A stretch of 64,000 nucleotides of DNA. It comes from an uncultured Lachnospiraceae bacterium (GTDB lineage: Bacteria > Bacillota > Clostridia > Lachnospirales > Lachnospiraceae). Below the pieces are notes generated by a model. That model saw only the letters and a program-made list of their open reading frames with translations. It was not told the DNA's origin and did no database searches. Numbering within the stretch: the first letter of the stretch is position 1; each line of letters opens with the position of its first letter. The stretch spans positions 20,938 through 84,937 of the forward strand of contig CAJTMW010000017.1 of the NCBI GenBank assembly GCA_910577275.1. The letters run 5' to 3'. Positions 17,167 to 27,300 of the stretch are shown here, one piece after another. Both the position numbers and the translations under genes were made by a program.

Positions 17167-19867
17167 GGTGAATCATCTTGTAAATCCGGTTGGTTATAAA
17201 ATGGATAATCCGGTTTTTTCCTGGATAACGGAGGGAGGAACCGCAAAGGATTCAAGAATTGTGGTAAGCACGGAAAAGGGAGTTGCGAGAGATACGGGAT
17301 TTCAGGAAATGAATCCTCTTGGAACGGAGGTTGAATTAACGCTTTCTCCGAGGACGGAGTATAAATGGAAAGTTTTTGTCCGCGGTCTGGATGGAGAGGT
17401 TTCAGAGAGTGAGAGTTGGTTTTTTGAGACCGGTAAGAGGCAGGAGGTGTGGAAAGGAAAATGGATTGCCGCTGCCAGGGAGGATGTGCGCCTTCCGATT
17501 TTTCAAAAGGAGGTTCTGATTGATAAAACAAAAAGGCTGAAGAAAGCCAGACTATATATTTGCGGATTGGGACTGTATGAGGCATATTTAGACGGCATTA
17601 AAATTGGAGATGCCTATCTGACGCCGGGGCTTTTTGCCTACGATAAGTGGATACAGGCACAGACATATCCGGTGACAGAACTGTTACAGTCGGGCAGGGA
17701 ACGTCAGATATTATCTGTTCTTGTGGGAGAAGGGTGGTATGGAGGGCGGTTCTGCTTTGGAAGCTCCCAGAAGAGCTTTTACGGGAAAGATATGCGTCTG
17801 CTTGCGGAGCTGCATCTGGAATATGAGGATGGCAGTGAAGAAATAATCGGAACTGACGAAACATGGAAAGTATTGCGAAGCAAAATAACCTTCTCCGGTA
17901 TTTATGACGGTGAGTGCCGGGATGATACGCTTAAGGAGCTTTTGCCGGAAACGGTTGTTTTGGCGGAGCCGCAGAAAGTTCCTTTGACCGATAATTTGAG
18001 CGTACCGGTGAAAAAGCAGGAATGTTTTCAGGCAAAAATAGCGGATACGGTTTCCGGAGAACTTGTGCTCGATATCGGACAGAATATTGCCGGGATGTTT
18101 TTATTGCGGGTAAAGGAGCCGGCAGGAAAAAAAGTCCGGCTGCAGTTTGGGGAAATTTTACAGGACGGCTGTTTTTACCGGGAAAATCTGCGTACGGCTA
18201 AGGCGGAATATTGTTATATCTCGGATGGGAAAGAACATGTTCTGCGCCCTCATTTTACTTATTTCGGATATCGGTATGTAAAAATAGAGGGCGTGAGCAA
18301 TTTCAGGCCGGAGGATTTTCAGGCTTACGCAATTTACTCGGATATTCCCATGCGGGGAACGATTCATACGGGAAATAAGAAAATCAATCAGCTTCTGTCG
18401 AATGTTTTATGGGGAATGAAAAGTAATTTTGTGGATATCCCGACAGATTGCCCGCAGAGAGACGAGCGTATGGGGTGGACGGGCGATGCCCAGATATTCA
18501 GCGAAACGGCCTGTTTTCTGGCGGATGCTTATGCCTTTTACAGAAAATATCTCTATGATATGGCGCAGGAACAGAAGGAATGTGGAGGAATGGTTCCCGA
18601 TGTAATTCCTTCAGTAGGGATGAGGCAGGCCTGCAGCGTGTGGGGAGACGCTGCGTGTATTATTCCGTGGAATTTGTATTTGTACTATGGAGACGCCACT
18701 ATTTTAAAGGAACATTATGAGAGCATGAAAGCGTGGCTTTCCTATATTGAAAAGACGGATGGCGACAATCATGGCTGGCGGAAAGTGTTCCATTACGGGG
18801 ACTGGCTGGCTCTGGATTCTCCTTATCCCGGTCAGTATCAGACGAGGGGAGGCACGGATGAAGGTTTTATCGCAGAGGTTTATTATCGAAAGAGTGCTCT
18901 GATTACGGCTCAGACGGCTGAAGTGCTGGGCTTTGACAAGGACAGGATTTATTACGAAAGTCTGGCTGAGCGGATTTTGAGCGATATCAGGGAGGAGTAT
19001 TTTTCGACGACCGGAAGATGCTGCATTAATACACAGACAGCGGCGCTTTTGGTTTTGGAGGAAAACTTAAATATTCCGGACAGAGCAAGGGAGCAGCTTG
19101 GAACGCTCATTCGTAATCATAACGGTAAGCTTACCACCGGGTTTGTAGGTACGCCTCTTTTGTGCCAGTGTCTGACAGAGCAGGGAATGGAGAAAGAGGC
19201 TTTCCGGCTTTTGTTGAATGAAGAATATCCGGGATGGCTTTATGCGGTAAATCTTGGCGCGACAACAGTCTGGGAGCGATGGGATTCCGTGGATGAGACG
19301 GGACATATCTCAGAGATGGGAATGAACAGTCTGAACCATTATGCCTACGGTTCGGTGGCGGCATGGATTTGGAAAGGAATCGTCGGGATAAAACCGGTTA
19401 AGGAAGCGCCAGGTTTTAAAAAAGTAATCATTTCCCCTCACGTAAACTGGAAAGTAAAAAGTGTGAATGCGGTCTTTCCATCGCCGTCAGGTGTATATCG
19501 GATACAGTGGGAGGTAGCGGATGTGTCTCATATCCATATTAAAATTGCGGTTCCTTCTGGGTGCAGTGCAACGGTTATTTTGCCCTACGCAAAAGGACGG
19601 GAGCCTTTTACACTGGAAGGAGAATACTTTGAGGAGACTTACGAGACGGAAAGCGCTCTTTGGCGTGGGCTGAATATTGAGGAGGATTTGCGGATCCTGA
19701 TGTCGTATCCGGAAAGCCGGGAAATTTTGGAAAGCGAAATCAAGGATGTGAAATACCTCCTGACCTATACGGGTGATTATCCATTGCGGGAAACTCTGGA
19801 GAATCTCGGATATGAGAAGGAGACTATTGGCAGGATTGCGGGGCGATTGCAGGAAATTGTGATTTGA
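17144..19867 (+). CDS. GH78 alpha-L-rhamnosidase
   Basis: Protein of 907 residues with the layout of GH78: N-terminal beta-sandwich domains (about 1-340), an (alpha/alpha)6 barrel (about 340-760) and a C-terminal beta domain. The signature DCPQRDERMGWTGDAQ is present, with Glu441 in RDER matching the family's general acid. The start is ATG 17144, after GGAGAGTGGAGG; the frame is open further upstream but only as an overlap of the regulator gene. No signal peptide is seen, so it should act in the cytoplasm on imported oligosaccharides, releasing terminal L-rhamnose. A tail of about 70 residues after the usual C-terminal domain is odd. Confidence 0.92.
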   Translation: MLRITECRVNHLVNPVGYKMDNPVFSWITEGGTAKDSRIVVSTEKGVARDTGFQEMNPLGTEVELTLSPRTEYKWKVFVRGLDGEVSESESWFFETGKRQEVWKGKWIAAAREDVRLPIFQKEVLIDKTKRLKKARLYICGLGLYEAYLDGIKIGDAYLTPGLFAYDKWIQAQTYPVTELLQSGRERQILSVLVGEGWYGGRFCFGSSQKSFYGKDMRLLAELHLEYEDGSEEIIGTDETWKVLRSKITFSGIYDGECRDDTLKELLPETVVLAEPQKVPLTDNLSVPVKKQECFQAKIADTVSGELVLDIGQNIAGMFLLRVKEPAGKKVRLQFGEILQDGCFYRENLRTAKAEYCYISDGKEHVLRPHFTYFGYRYVKIEGVSNFRPEDFQAYAIYSDIPMRGTIHTGNKKINQLLSNVLWGMKSNFVDIPTDCPQRDERMGWTGDAQIFSETACFLADAYAFYRKYLYDMAQEQKECGGMVPDVIPSVGMRQACSVWGDAACIIPWNLYLYYGDATILKEHYESMKAWLSYIEKTDGDNHGWRKVFHYGDWLALDSPYPGQYQTRGGTDEGFIAEVYYRKSALITAQTAEVLGFDKDRIYYESLAERILSDIREEYFSTTGRCCINTQTAALLVLEENLNIPDRAREQLGTLIRNHNGKLTTGFVGTPLLCQCLTEQGMEKEAFRLLLNEEYPGWLYAVNLGATTVWERWDSVDETGHISEMGMNSLNHYAYGSVAAWIWKGIVGIKPVKEAPGFKKVIISPHVNWKVKSVNAVFPSPSGVYRIQWEVADVSHIHIKIAVPSGCSATVILPYAKGREPFTLEGEYFEETYETESALWRGLNIEEDLRILMSYPESREILESEIKDVKYLLTYTGDYPLRETLENLGYEKETIGRIAGRLQEIVI

Positions 19868-19928
19868 GAGCAGAAAGAGCGTTTTCAAAACTGTTGCAGG
19901 AATAAATCGATATCCTTAAATTATTATA

Positions 19929-19958
19929 GTGACAATACTGAATTGAGAATGCTATAAT
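19929..19958 (+). promoter_or_regulatory. likely sigma-A promoter of the GH35 gene
   Basis: GTGACA (19929-19934) and a perfect TATAAT (19953-19958) are separated by 18 bases, in the gap between the rhamnosidase and the beta-galactosidase. It would give a 5' leader of about 70 bases. This suggests that the GH35 gene can be expressed apart from the upstream operon. Confidence 0.55.
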
Positions 19959-20036
19959 CTGAAAACATAAACCATAAAAATCTAAAAGCACCAGCGAAGG
20001 CGCCCGAATAAAAAACAGCACAGAAAGGACATCATC

Positions 20037-22454
20037 ATGGACTACCAGTTATCATTAAAAAATCTCTCGTCAAAAACCATCTACCCCTTAGGAGAAGATT
20101 TCAAAGGAACCGGCAGGGACGGCGAAACCATTTCCTTCACCAATTATTATATGGAAAAAAACGGCCGTCCTTTTTTCGGAGTCAGCGGGGAATTTCATTT
20201 CAGTAGAATGAATGCGGAGCGCTGGGAGGACGAGCTGATAAAAATGAAAATGTGCGGAATCAACATGGTGGCAACCTATGTATTCTGGATTCACCATGAG
20301 GAGGAGGAGGGTATTTTTGACTTTTCAGGCAGCAGGGATATCCGCAGGTTTGTGGAGCTGTGTAAAAGGCACGGTCTGTATGTGATTCTGCGGGTGGGGC
20401 CTTTTGACCACGGAGAGGTGCGTAACGGCGGACTGCCTGACTGGCTGTACGGAAAGCCCTTTGAGGTACGGAAAATCAGCGAAGGTTTTCTGGGTTATAC
20501 GAAGCGGCTTTACACAAAGGTGGCGGAAGAAGTTGGCGGGCTGTTTTTTAAGGACGGCGGGCCGATTATCGGGGTGCAGATTGATAATGAATATATGCAT
20601 TCCTCCGCGCCCTGGGAGATTACCACGGGAATTTCCGACGAGTGGGTGTTTACAGGGGATGAAGGGGAGGAATATATGCTGCGGTTAAAGGCGCTGGCGG
20701 CGGAGTGCGGTCTGAATCCGGTGTTTTATACCTGCACGGGCTGGGGCGGTACGCCAACGCCAAAGTCCATGATGCCTTTGTGGGGCGGTTATGCTTTCCG
20801 GCCCTGGATTTTTTATTCCCATAAGGGGGAGCATCCGGCCACCGAGGAATATGTGTATCAGGATTTTCATAACAATGAGGCGACGTGTACCAACGATTTC
20901 AAGCCTTCCTATGCGCCGGAGGAAAAGCCTTATGCCTGCTGCGAGATGGGCGGCGGCATGGGTTGCAGCTATTATTACCGGTTTCAGTTTCCCTATAAGA
21001 GCGTGGACGCCATGGCAAATATCAAAATTGCCTCCGGCTGTAATTTCCTTGGTTACTATATGTTTCAGGGCGGGAGCAATCCGGTGGGGAAAAGCGGCAT
21101 TTTTATGAACGAGGGGCAGGTGCCGAAAATTTCCTATGATTATCAGGCGGCGTTAGGGGAGTTCGGGCAGATAAGGGAATCCTACAGGCGGCTGAAATGT
21201 ATTCATTATTTTACGGAAGTTTACGGGGAAAGGCTGTGCGGTCTGAAAACGGTTCTGCCAAAAGGGGTTTCTCACATTGACCCCAGGGACGGGGAGACGC
21301 TTCGGTACGCGGTGCGTACGGACGGGAAAAGAGGTTTTCTTTTTATCAACAATTATCAGGACCATGCGCCCATACCGGAACGGCGGGGTGAGAGGATTAC
21401 TTTACAGCTTGAGGATGAGGAGATTACCTTTTCCATTGATATTGCCGGCGATGAGAACGGGATTCTGCCTTTTCATTTTGACATGGACGGGATTGATTTG
21501 GTAAAGGCCACGGCGCAGCCGGTTACGGTAATCCGCCCCGGCGGGGAGCGGACGTATGTGTTTTTTGTGCCGGAGGGAATGAGAGCGGAATTTGTGTTCG
21601 AGGAGGGGGCCTGCGTTTACAGGGATGAAGAAAGGGCTTCTGAGGATACTTCCGGCAGCAGTATCAACAGTGGCTGCACGGACAGGGCGGATGATAAGAA
21701 TGCTTATGAACATGAAGGCCACGGCGGAATCGCGAAACAAAACAAATATATTTGCGCGGAACATTCGGACGCGGAACGTTTTTATGTGGAAAAAGGAAAT
21801 ACGAAAGTTACAGTACTGGCGCTGAGCCGCCGGATGGCGGAGAGGATGTACCGCATCAGCAAAGAAAGGCTCCTGTTTACGGACGCCGCAGTTCTGGAGG
21901 ACGGGAGGGGAATCCGTCTGGAGACGACAGCGGATGTGTGCAGGACGGAGCTTTATCCGGCGCGGCTTCCATCAGAGATATCAGAAGCCGCCGGAGAATC
22001 TGCGGTAAACGCAGGCGCGGAGAATGACAACAGTTGTCCTTTCCTTAGAGGTTATACTTTTAAGGCCGATAAGAAGCAGGTGGAAGTAAAAGTAAGCAAA
22101 GTGAGTACCGGCAGGTATACGATTAATTTTCCTGAGAATTTCATGGACGGTCTTAAGGATGCCATTTTGCAGATTGAATATAACGGCGACATTGGTCATG
22201 CTTTTATCGACGGCAGGATGATACATGACAATTTCTGCAATGGCGCGGTCTGGGAAATCGGGCTTAGGGAATTTGCGGCTGAGCTTGCGGATAAGCCTTT
22301 GACAATTTACATTACCCCCCTTAAGAAGGGCGCGAAGGTCAATGCGGAAACGGCGATGGCGGCCCGGACGGAGGAAGTGGAGGAATATGTGGGTGAGCTC
22401 GTGGGAGCAAGGGTTTTGCCGGTGTATGAAGTCCGGGTATGCCCGCCGGAATAA
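20037..22454 (+). CDS. GH35 beta-galactosidase
   Basis: Protein of 805 residues, cytoplasmic by lack of a signal peptide. The N-terminal barrel matches GH35: FFGVSGEFHFSRM near 47-58, YVFWIHHEEEEG near 81-92, and the acid/base motif GVQIDNEY with Glu185. Glu303 in YACCEMGGGMG is the best candidate nucleophile. C-terminal beta domains follow. A strongly polar stretch at about 525-585, rich in Asp, Glu, Ser, Gly and Cys, interrupts the C-terminal half and looks like an inserted low-complexity linker. It should remove terminal beta-galactose from imported glycans. AGAAAGGA lies before the ATG. Confidence 0.92.
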   Translation: MDYQLSLKNLSSKTIYPLGEDFKGTGRDGETISFTNYYMEKNGRPFFGVSGEFHFSRMNAERWEDELIKMKMCGINMVATYVFWIHHEEEEGIFDFSGSRDIRRFVELCKRHGLYVILRVGPFDHGEVRNGGLPDWLYGKPFEVRKISEGFLGYTKRLYTKVAEEVGGLFFKDGGPIIGVQIDNEYMHSSAPWEITTGISDEWVFTGDEGEEYMLRLKALAAECGLNPVFYTCTGWGGTPTPKSMMPLWGGYAFRPWIFYSHKGEHPATEEYVYQDFHNNEATCTNDFKPSYAPEEKPYACCEMGGGMGCSYYYRFQFPYKSVDAMANIKIASGCNFLGYYMFQGGSNPVGKSGIFMNEGQVPKISYDYQAALGEFGQIRESYRRLKCIHYFTEVYGERLCGLKTVLPKGVSHIDPRDGETLRYAVRTDGKRGFLFINNYQDHAPIPERRGERITLQLEDEEITFSIDIAGDENGILPFHFDMDGIDLVKATAQPVTVIRPGGERTYVFFVPEGMRAEFVFEEGACVYRDEERASEDTSGSSINSGCTDRADDKNAYEHEGHGGIAKQNKYICAEHSDAERFYVEKGNTKVTVLALSRRMAERMYRISKERLLFTDAAVLEDGRGIRLETTADVCRTELYPARLPSEISEAAGESAVNAGAENDNSCPFLRGYTFKADKKQVEVKVSKVSTGRYTINFPENFMDGLKDAILQIEYNGDIGHAFIDGRMIHDNFCNGAVWEIGLREFAAELADKPLTIYITPLKKGAKVNAETAMAARTEEVEEYVGELVGARVLPVYEVRVCPPE

Positions 22455-22459
22455 ATTTC

Positions 22460-22511
22460 CAGATTCCGGTGAGCGAATGTGGAGTCAGAAAGGATGTCAG
22501 CCCGGAATCTG
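22460..22511 (+). terminator. inverted repeat after GH35, weak terminator
   Basis: CAGATTCCGG (22460-22469) is the exact reverse complement of CCGGAATCTG (22502-22511), just after the GH35 stop codon. The 32-base loop and the absence of a T-run make it a poor intrinsic terminator. It may instead stabilise the transcript end. Confidence 0.3.
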
Positions 22512-22627
22512 AAAACTGACTTCCTTAAGGCGCCGCCAGAACCTTGATAAATTGCTCCGACAGGGGTATACTGATTGAAAGAGAAAGCCTTTATGGGCTG
22601 TGATATTCAATTGGAGGGTGGAAAGGT

Positions 22628-22840
22628 ATGTCTATTGTCGGATATTATGATGGAACGGCTGTACGTTTAAGCGAGCCTTTGCAGATGAATCAAAAGGTTT
22701 TGGTTATTCCCATAGAAAGTGAAATGGATTTGGAGGGGTCAGCGGCAGGGGGACTTCGCAAATATGCAAATCCGTCTTTGATTGAGCAGGAAAAAGATGC
22801 GTGGAGGAAGGCGGCGGTTAAAAAATATGCGGGGGAATAA
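22628..22840 (+). CDS. VapB/AF2212-like antitoxin
   Basis: Small protein of 70 residues. The first 35 residues (IVGYYDGTAVRLSEPL then QKVLVIPIE) resemble the short beta-rich N-terminal domain of DUF104/AF2212-like antitoxins, and the C-terminal half is charged and probably helical, the part that would bind the toxin. It overlaps the following PIN-domain gene by 14 bp, the classic layout of a toxin-antitoxin pair. GGAGGGTGGAAAGG precedes the ATG. The antitoxin role is inferred from size, fold and neighbour. Confidence 0.7.
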   Translation: MSIVGYYDGTAVRLSEPLQMNQKVLVIPIESEMDLEGSAAGGLRKYANPSLIEQEKDAWRKAAVKKYAGE

Positions 22841-23210
22841 ATGTCTGCTGGACGCAAATGCGGTGCTGAGGTTTTTGTTACAGGATAATGAAGAACAGTT
22901 TCAACATATCAGGACGGTTATCCGAACTGAAAAATGTTATGTGACACTGGAAATATTAGCGGAAGTTTGCTATGTGTTAGAGGGACTTTATCAGGTTCCC
23001 AGAGAAGATATTATAAGTAATTTCCGTAAGCTTAATAATGATGTTGTCATTGTGAATGCTGATATACTGCTTAGAGCTTTGGAGGTTTTTGATGAGCCTC
23101 CCAAGCTTGACTTTGTAGATTGCCTTTTATATGGTTATAAGAAAGAAAAAGGGATTGATATTATAACGTTTGACAAAAAATTGCAAAAACAATTGGGAAA
23201 TATATTTTAA
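22827..23210 (+). CDS. PIN-domain toxin, VapC-like
   Basis: PIN-domain ribonuclease of about 127 residues. The acidic residues of the fold are visible: Asp in CLLDANAVLRFLL near the start, Glu in LEILAEVCYVLE near 50, and Asp in PKLDFVDCLLYG near 100, followed by IITFDKKL. VapC toxins cut RNA, often initiator tRNA or rRNA, and are held in check by the adjacent antitoxin. The preferred start is ATG 22827, inside the antitoxin gene; translation is probably coupled. It ends beside a strong bidirectional terminator. Confidence 0.82.
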   Translation: MRGNKCLLDANAVLRFLLQDNEEQFQHIRTVIRTEKCYVTLEILAEVCYVLEGLYQVPREDIISNFRKLNNDVVIVNADILLRALEVFDEPPKLDFVDCLLYGYKKEKGIDIITFDKKLQKQLGNIF

Positions 23211-23226
23211 GAAATGCTGAAAGAAA

Positions 23227-23257
23227 GGGGCCTTATCAACCAGATAAGCCCCTTTTT
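23227..23257. terminator. bidirectional intrinsic terminator
   Basis: GGGGCCTTATC (23227-23237) pairs with GATAAGCCCC (23243-23252) around a short loop, with one bulged base. It is followed by TTTTT on the plus strand, and the minus-strand exit is T-rich as well. It separates the convergent PIN-toxin gene and the AraC gene and probably ends both transcripts. Confidence 0.85.
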
Positions 23258-24158
23258 ACAGTTCCACCCCCTTAAAATGAATACTGTCGCTCCTCTTATA
23301 TTCCTTCGGCGACATTCCCACAACCTTCTTGAAAATCCTCGAAAAATAATACTGGTCCGAATACCCCAGCTGCTGGGCAACCTCATACACATAGGAGTCT
23401 GTGACGCGCAGGAGCCGGCAGGCCTTTTTCATCTTGAGATTGATATAAAAGTCCATAGGCGCATGCTGGGTATATTTCTGAAAAATAGCGTTTAAATAGC
23501 TTTTCGACAAATCAAATTCCGCCACAATATCCTCGAGAGTTAAATTCTCCGCCAGATGCTTCGACATATATCGGATTACGTTGGTCACGTGCTTGTTCTG
23601 CTCCAACGTGGCGTTGACCTTTTCCCGGTGATAGGTTTCCGCCAGAATCAGGGAGAGCACCTGGGAGATGTAGATGAAATTTCCCAGAGTGTAGTTGCCG
23701 TCAAGAACGCGGAAGAGCAAATCAAAGAGAAAGTGCATGCGGTTTTTGGCGTAATCCGAGTTAAACACGATGGTCTTGCAGTCGTTCAAGGGGAAAAACC
23801 TCGTATCTTCCCCCTTAAGATGCACCCATAAAATACTCCATGGATTCTCCTCGCAGGCATAATAAAGATGCTTCTTGAAACGGGGGATGCAGAAAGCCTG
23901 ATTTTCCCGAAGGGTGTATTCCTTCCCTTCCACCACAATAATTCCGCTTCCCTCCGTGCAGTACATGAAGATATATTCTTCAATGCCCTCCTTTCGCTCC
24001 CGGTAATGATGCGCGGCGCGGGGGAAAAATCCTACGTCTGTCAGATACAATCTTTTAACCTGCGGATGTTCCACGTAATCCTGAAAGGATTCTGTGGGAA
24101 GAACAATCATCTGCTCCCCCTTAAATCCGTCTGATTTCCATTCCTGTAAACTATCCAT
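23256..24158 (-). CDS. AraC-family regulator with cupin-like sensor
   Basis: Transcription regulator of 300 residues. The N-terminal half is a cupin-like ligand-binding domain (EGSGIIVVEGKEYTLRENQA). The C-terminal half is a typical AraC double helix-turn-helix (LTLEDIVAEFDLSKSYLNAIF and LGYSDQYYFSRIFKKVVGMSPKEY). It is divergent from the DUF5107-TPR gene. The 201 bp between them contains TGTCCATCATT, which recurs exactly in front of the binding-protein gene at 31011, so it probably controls both the GH2/DUF5107 genes and that transporter. Its ligand is presumably a sugar. Confidence 0.9.
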   Translation of the reverse strand: MDSLQEWKSDGFKGEQMIVLPTESFQDYVEHPQVKRLYLTDVGFFPRAAHHYRERKEGIEEYIFMYCTEGSGIIVVEGKEYTLRENQAFCIPRFKKHLYYACEENPWSILWVHLKGEDTRFFPLNDCKTIVFNSDYAKNRMHFLFDLLFRVLDGNYTLGNFIYISQVLSLILAETYHREKVNATLEQNKHVTNVIRYMSKHLAENLTLEDIVAEFDLSKSYLNAIFQKYTQHAPMDFYINLKMKKACRLLRVTDSYVYEVAQQLGYSDQYYFSRIFKKVVGMSPKEYKRSDSIHFKGVEL

Positions 24159-24187
24159 AGGCAGAGAATATCACATTTGTGGAAGAT

Positions 24188-24198
24188 TGTCCATCATT
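24188..24198 (+). promoter_or_regulatory. shared motif TGTCCATCATT, candidate operator (site 1)
   Basis: This 11-base sequence lies between the divergent AraC and DUF5107-TPR genes, nearer the regulator. The identical 11-mer is found at 30773-30783, upstream of the solute-binding protein gene, with a near copy at 30826-30837. Repetition at two divergently or co-oriented promoters of one sugar locus suggests binding by the adjacent AraC regulator. No dyad symmetry is present, as expected for AraC-type half-sites. Confidence 0.45.
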
Positions 24199-24359
24199 AC
24201 TCACGATATGATATTCTTTTTTGCTCCCGACCATGTTAAGATGATTGCAGAAACAGATGATTTCATGTAAGGTAAGGCCCGCAAGGAGGCAGGCTTGGCC
24301 GGTCATGGATTTGTGATAAACAATCTGGCTGTTAATAGCCCGGGAAAAGGAGAGAATTT

Positions 24360-27300
24360 ATGGAAAGTAAGAGTAGCGTAAAAATCTGGGAGGAGCTCTG
24401 CACCATTCCCACTTATCCGGTATGCCCGCCGGAAAAAAGCCCTTTATTTATTGAAAAGCGTGCCTATCAGGGAAGCACAGGCAAGGTTTACCCTCTGCCG
24501 GTGACGGAAAAAATATCCGATGAGAAGAAGGACGTCGCCTACAGGGCGGTGTATCTGGAAAATGAATATCTGAAGGTTATGGTTTTTCCTGAGCTGGGCG
24601 GCCGTATTCAGCGGGCTTACGATAAAACCAACGGGTATGATTTTGTCTATTATAATCATGTGATGAAACCGGCTCTTGTAGGGCTTACCGGCCCCTGGGT
24701 TTCCGGCGGAATCGAGTTCAACTGGCCCCAGCATCACCGCCCGTCCACGTACTCTCCGGTTGACTATACGTTATCCGAAAATCCCGACGGCTCCTGTACG
24801 GTCTATGTGAGCGAGACGGATAAGATGTACGGAACCAAGGGGATGGCGGCCATTTCCCTTTATCCGGGAAAGGCCTACATAGAAATCAAAGGCCAGCTTT
24901 ACAACCATACCGATTTGCCCCAGACATTCCTGTGGTGGGCGAATCCGGCAGTACCCGTCAACGACAATACCTACTCGGTGTTCCCGCCTGACGTGAACGC
25001 GGTTATGGACCATGGAAAACGCGCGGTGTCAACCTTCCCCATCGCCACCGGCGAGTATTATAAGTGCGATTATTCCGCGGGCGTGGACATCTCCCGTTAT
25101 AAAAACGTGAAGGTGCCAACCTCCTATATGGCGGCTCATTCGGATTTTGATTTTATCGGCAACTATGACGAGGGAGTGGAGGCCGGTCTGCTTCACGTGG
25201 CTGACCACCATATTTCCCCCGGCAAAAAACAGTGGACATGGGGAAACGGCGACTTCGGGCGCACCTGGGACAGGAACCTGACGGACGAGGACGGTCCTTA
25301 CATCGAGCTTATGACGGGAGTCTTTGCGGACAACCAGCCGGACTTCACGTGGCTCAAGCCCCACGAGGAAAAGACCTTTGTGCAGTATTTTATGCCCTAT
25401 AAGGGAGTGGGACGTGTGGGGAACGCCACGAAGGACGCTATGGTGAGCCTTTCGAAAGAGACGGACGGCAGGGCGGTTCTTAAGGTTTACGCAACGGCGG
25501 CTTATCCCCGGGCCGAAATCAGGGTGACATATGACGGTAAGCTTCTTTATGAGGAAACGGCGGATTTAAGTCCGGCGTCCTGTCATACGGTGTCCTTTTC
25601 CGTGGACGATATCGGTATGATTGAGAAAAGCGCCTGCCGGGTATCGGTATCCTGCAACGGCAAGACGCTTGTGGATTATTCCGTGTATGAAAAGCATCCC
25701 GAGCCCATTCCCTCCCCGGCGGAAAATATGAAAGCGCCGGAGGAATTGAAATCCACGGAGGAATTGTATCTTGCGGCGACGCATTTAGAGCAGTACCGTC
25801 ACGCAACCTATGAGCCCGCCGACTATTATCTGGAAGGGCTTCGCAGAGACAAAACGGATATCCGCCTAAACAACGGCTACGGGCTCCTGCTCTTTAAGAG
25901 GGGCCGTGTGAAAGAGAGCATTCCTTATTTTGAGGCGGCAATCAGAAAGCAGACCTGGAAGACGCCCAATCCCTATTACGGGGAATGCTATTTTAATCTG
26001 GGACTTGCGCTGGAAGCTGCGGGGCAGGAAGAAAGAGCTTACGACGCTTTCTACAAGTCCACGTGGAGCGCGGAAACCCAGAGCGCGGGATTTTTCTGGC
26101 TGGCGAATCTGGCGGCAAGGAAAGGAAGCTATGAGGAGGCGCTGGCGTTCGTCTCTAAATCCCTTCTGCAGAACTGGCATAACATGAAAGCCCGCACCTT
26201 AAAGGCGGCGATTATGAGAAAGCTGGGGATGGACGCCTCGGGGCTTTTGAAGGAAAGTCTGGAAATCGACCCTCTGTACATGGGATGCCTTTACGAGCTG
26301 GCGGCCGGAAGCAGCGTGCAGACGGCAGAAACAGCGAAGGAGTCTGCTTCATGGCGTATCTGGAAGGAAAAAATGCGCAGAGAAGCCCACAACTATCTGG
26401 AGCTTTCTCTGGATTACATCAAGGCCGGATTTTACGGGGACGCCCTTGCAATCCTTAAGGCATGCCCGAACAAAAATCCCATGTGCCGGTATTATGAGGG
26501 ATATGCCTGCAAAAAAGCGGGAAATTTCGAAGCGGCAAAGGAGAGCTTCCTTGCCGGGGAGGCGGCGGATTCCGATTACTGCTTCCCTAACCGGGTGGAG
26601 GAAATTGCGATTCTGGAGGCGGCGGTCGCGATGCTGGATACCGCTCCCATGGCGCACTATTATCTGGGCAACCTTTTTTACGATAAAAAGCAGTATGGGG
26701 CGGCAACGAAGCATTGGGAAAAGGCGGTTTCGGAAAAGGACTCTCTTGCGATGGCGTACAGGAATCTTTCCATTGCCTATTTCAATAAAGAGCATGACGG
26801 GGAAAAAGCCATGGCGGCCATGGAAAAGGCTTTTGAACTGGATGGGGCATACCCCCGCTTCCTTCTCGAGTATGACCAGCTTGCCGCAAAGCTGAACCGT
26901 TCAAATGAAACAAGGCTGGCGACGCTGGAGGCTCATAAGGAGCTTGTCCGGGCAAGAGACGATTTGTATCTGCGCTATATCACGCTGCTGAACTGCATGG
27001 GGCGATACGAAGAAGCCCTTGGGGCGCTTCAAAATCACAGATTCCATCCGTGGGAAGGCGGCGAAGGCAAGGTAAGCGCACAGTACCGCTTTGCGCTGAT
27101 TGAGCTGTCAAAGCAAAAGCTGGAGAAAAAGCAGGCTGCCGAGGCCCTGGAGCTGCTTGGCGCAACCATCACTTACCCCGAAAATCTGGGCGAGGGGAAG
27201 CTGCCCAACGTGCCGGATAATCAGGCTCATTATTATATGGGAGTTGCCTGCCGGATGCTTGGAGACGAGGAAAAGGCGGCGGAATATTTTGAGCTTGCGG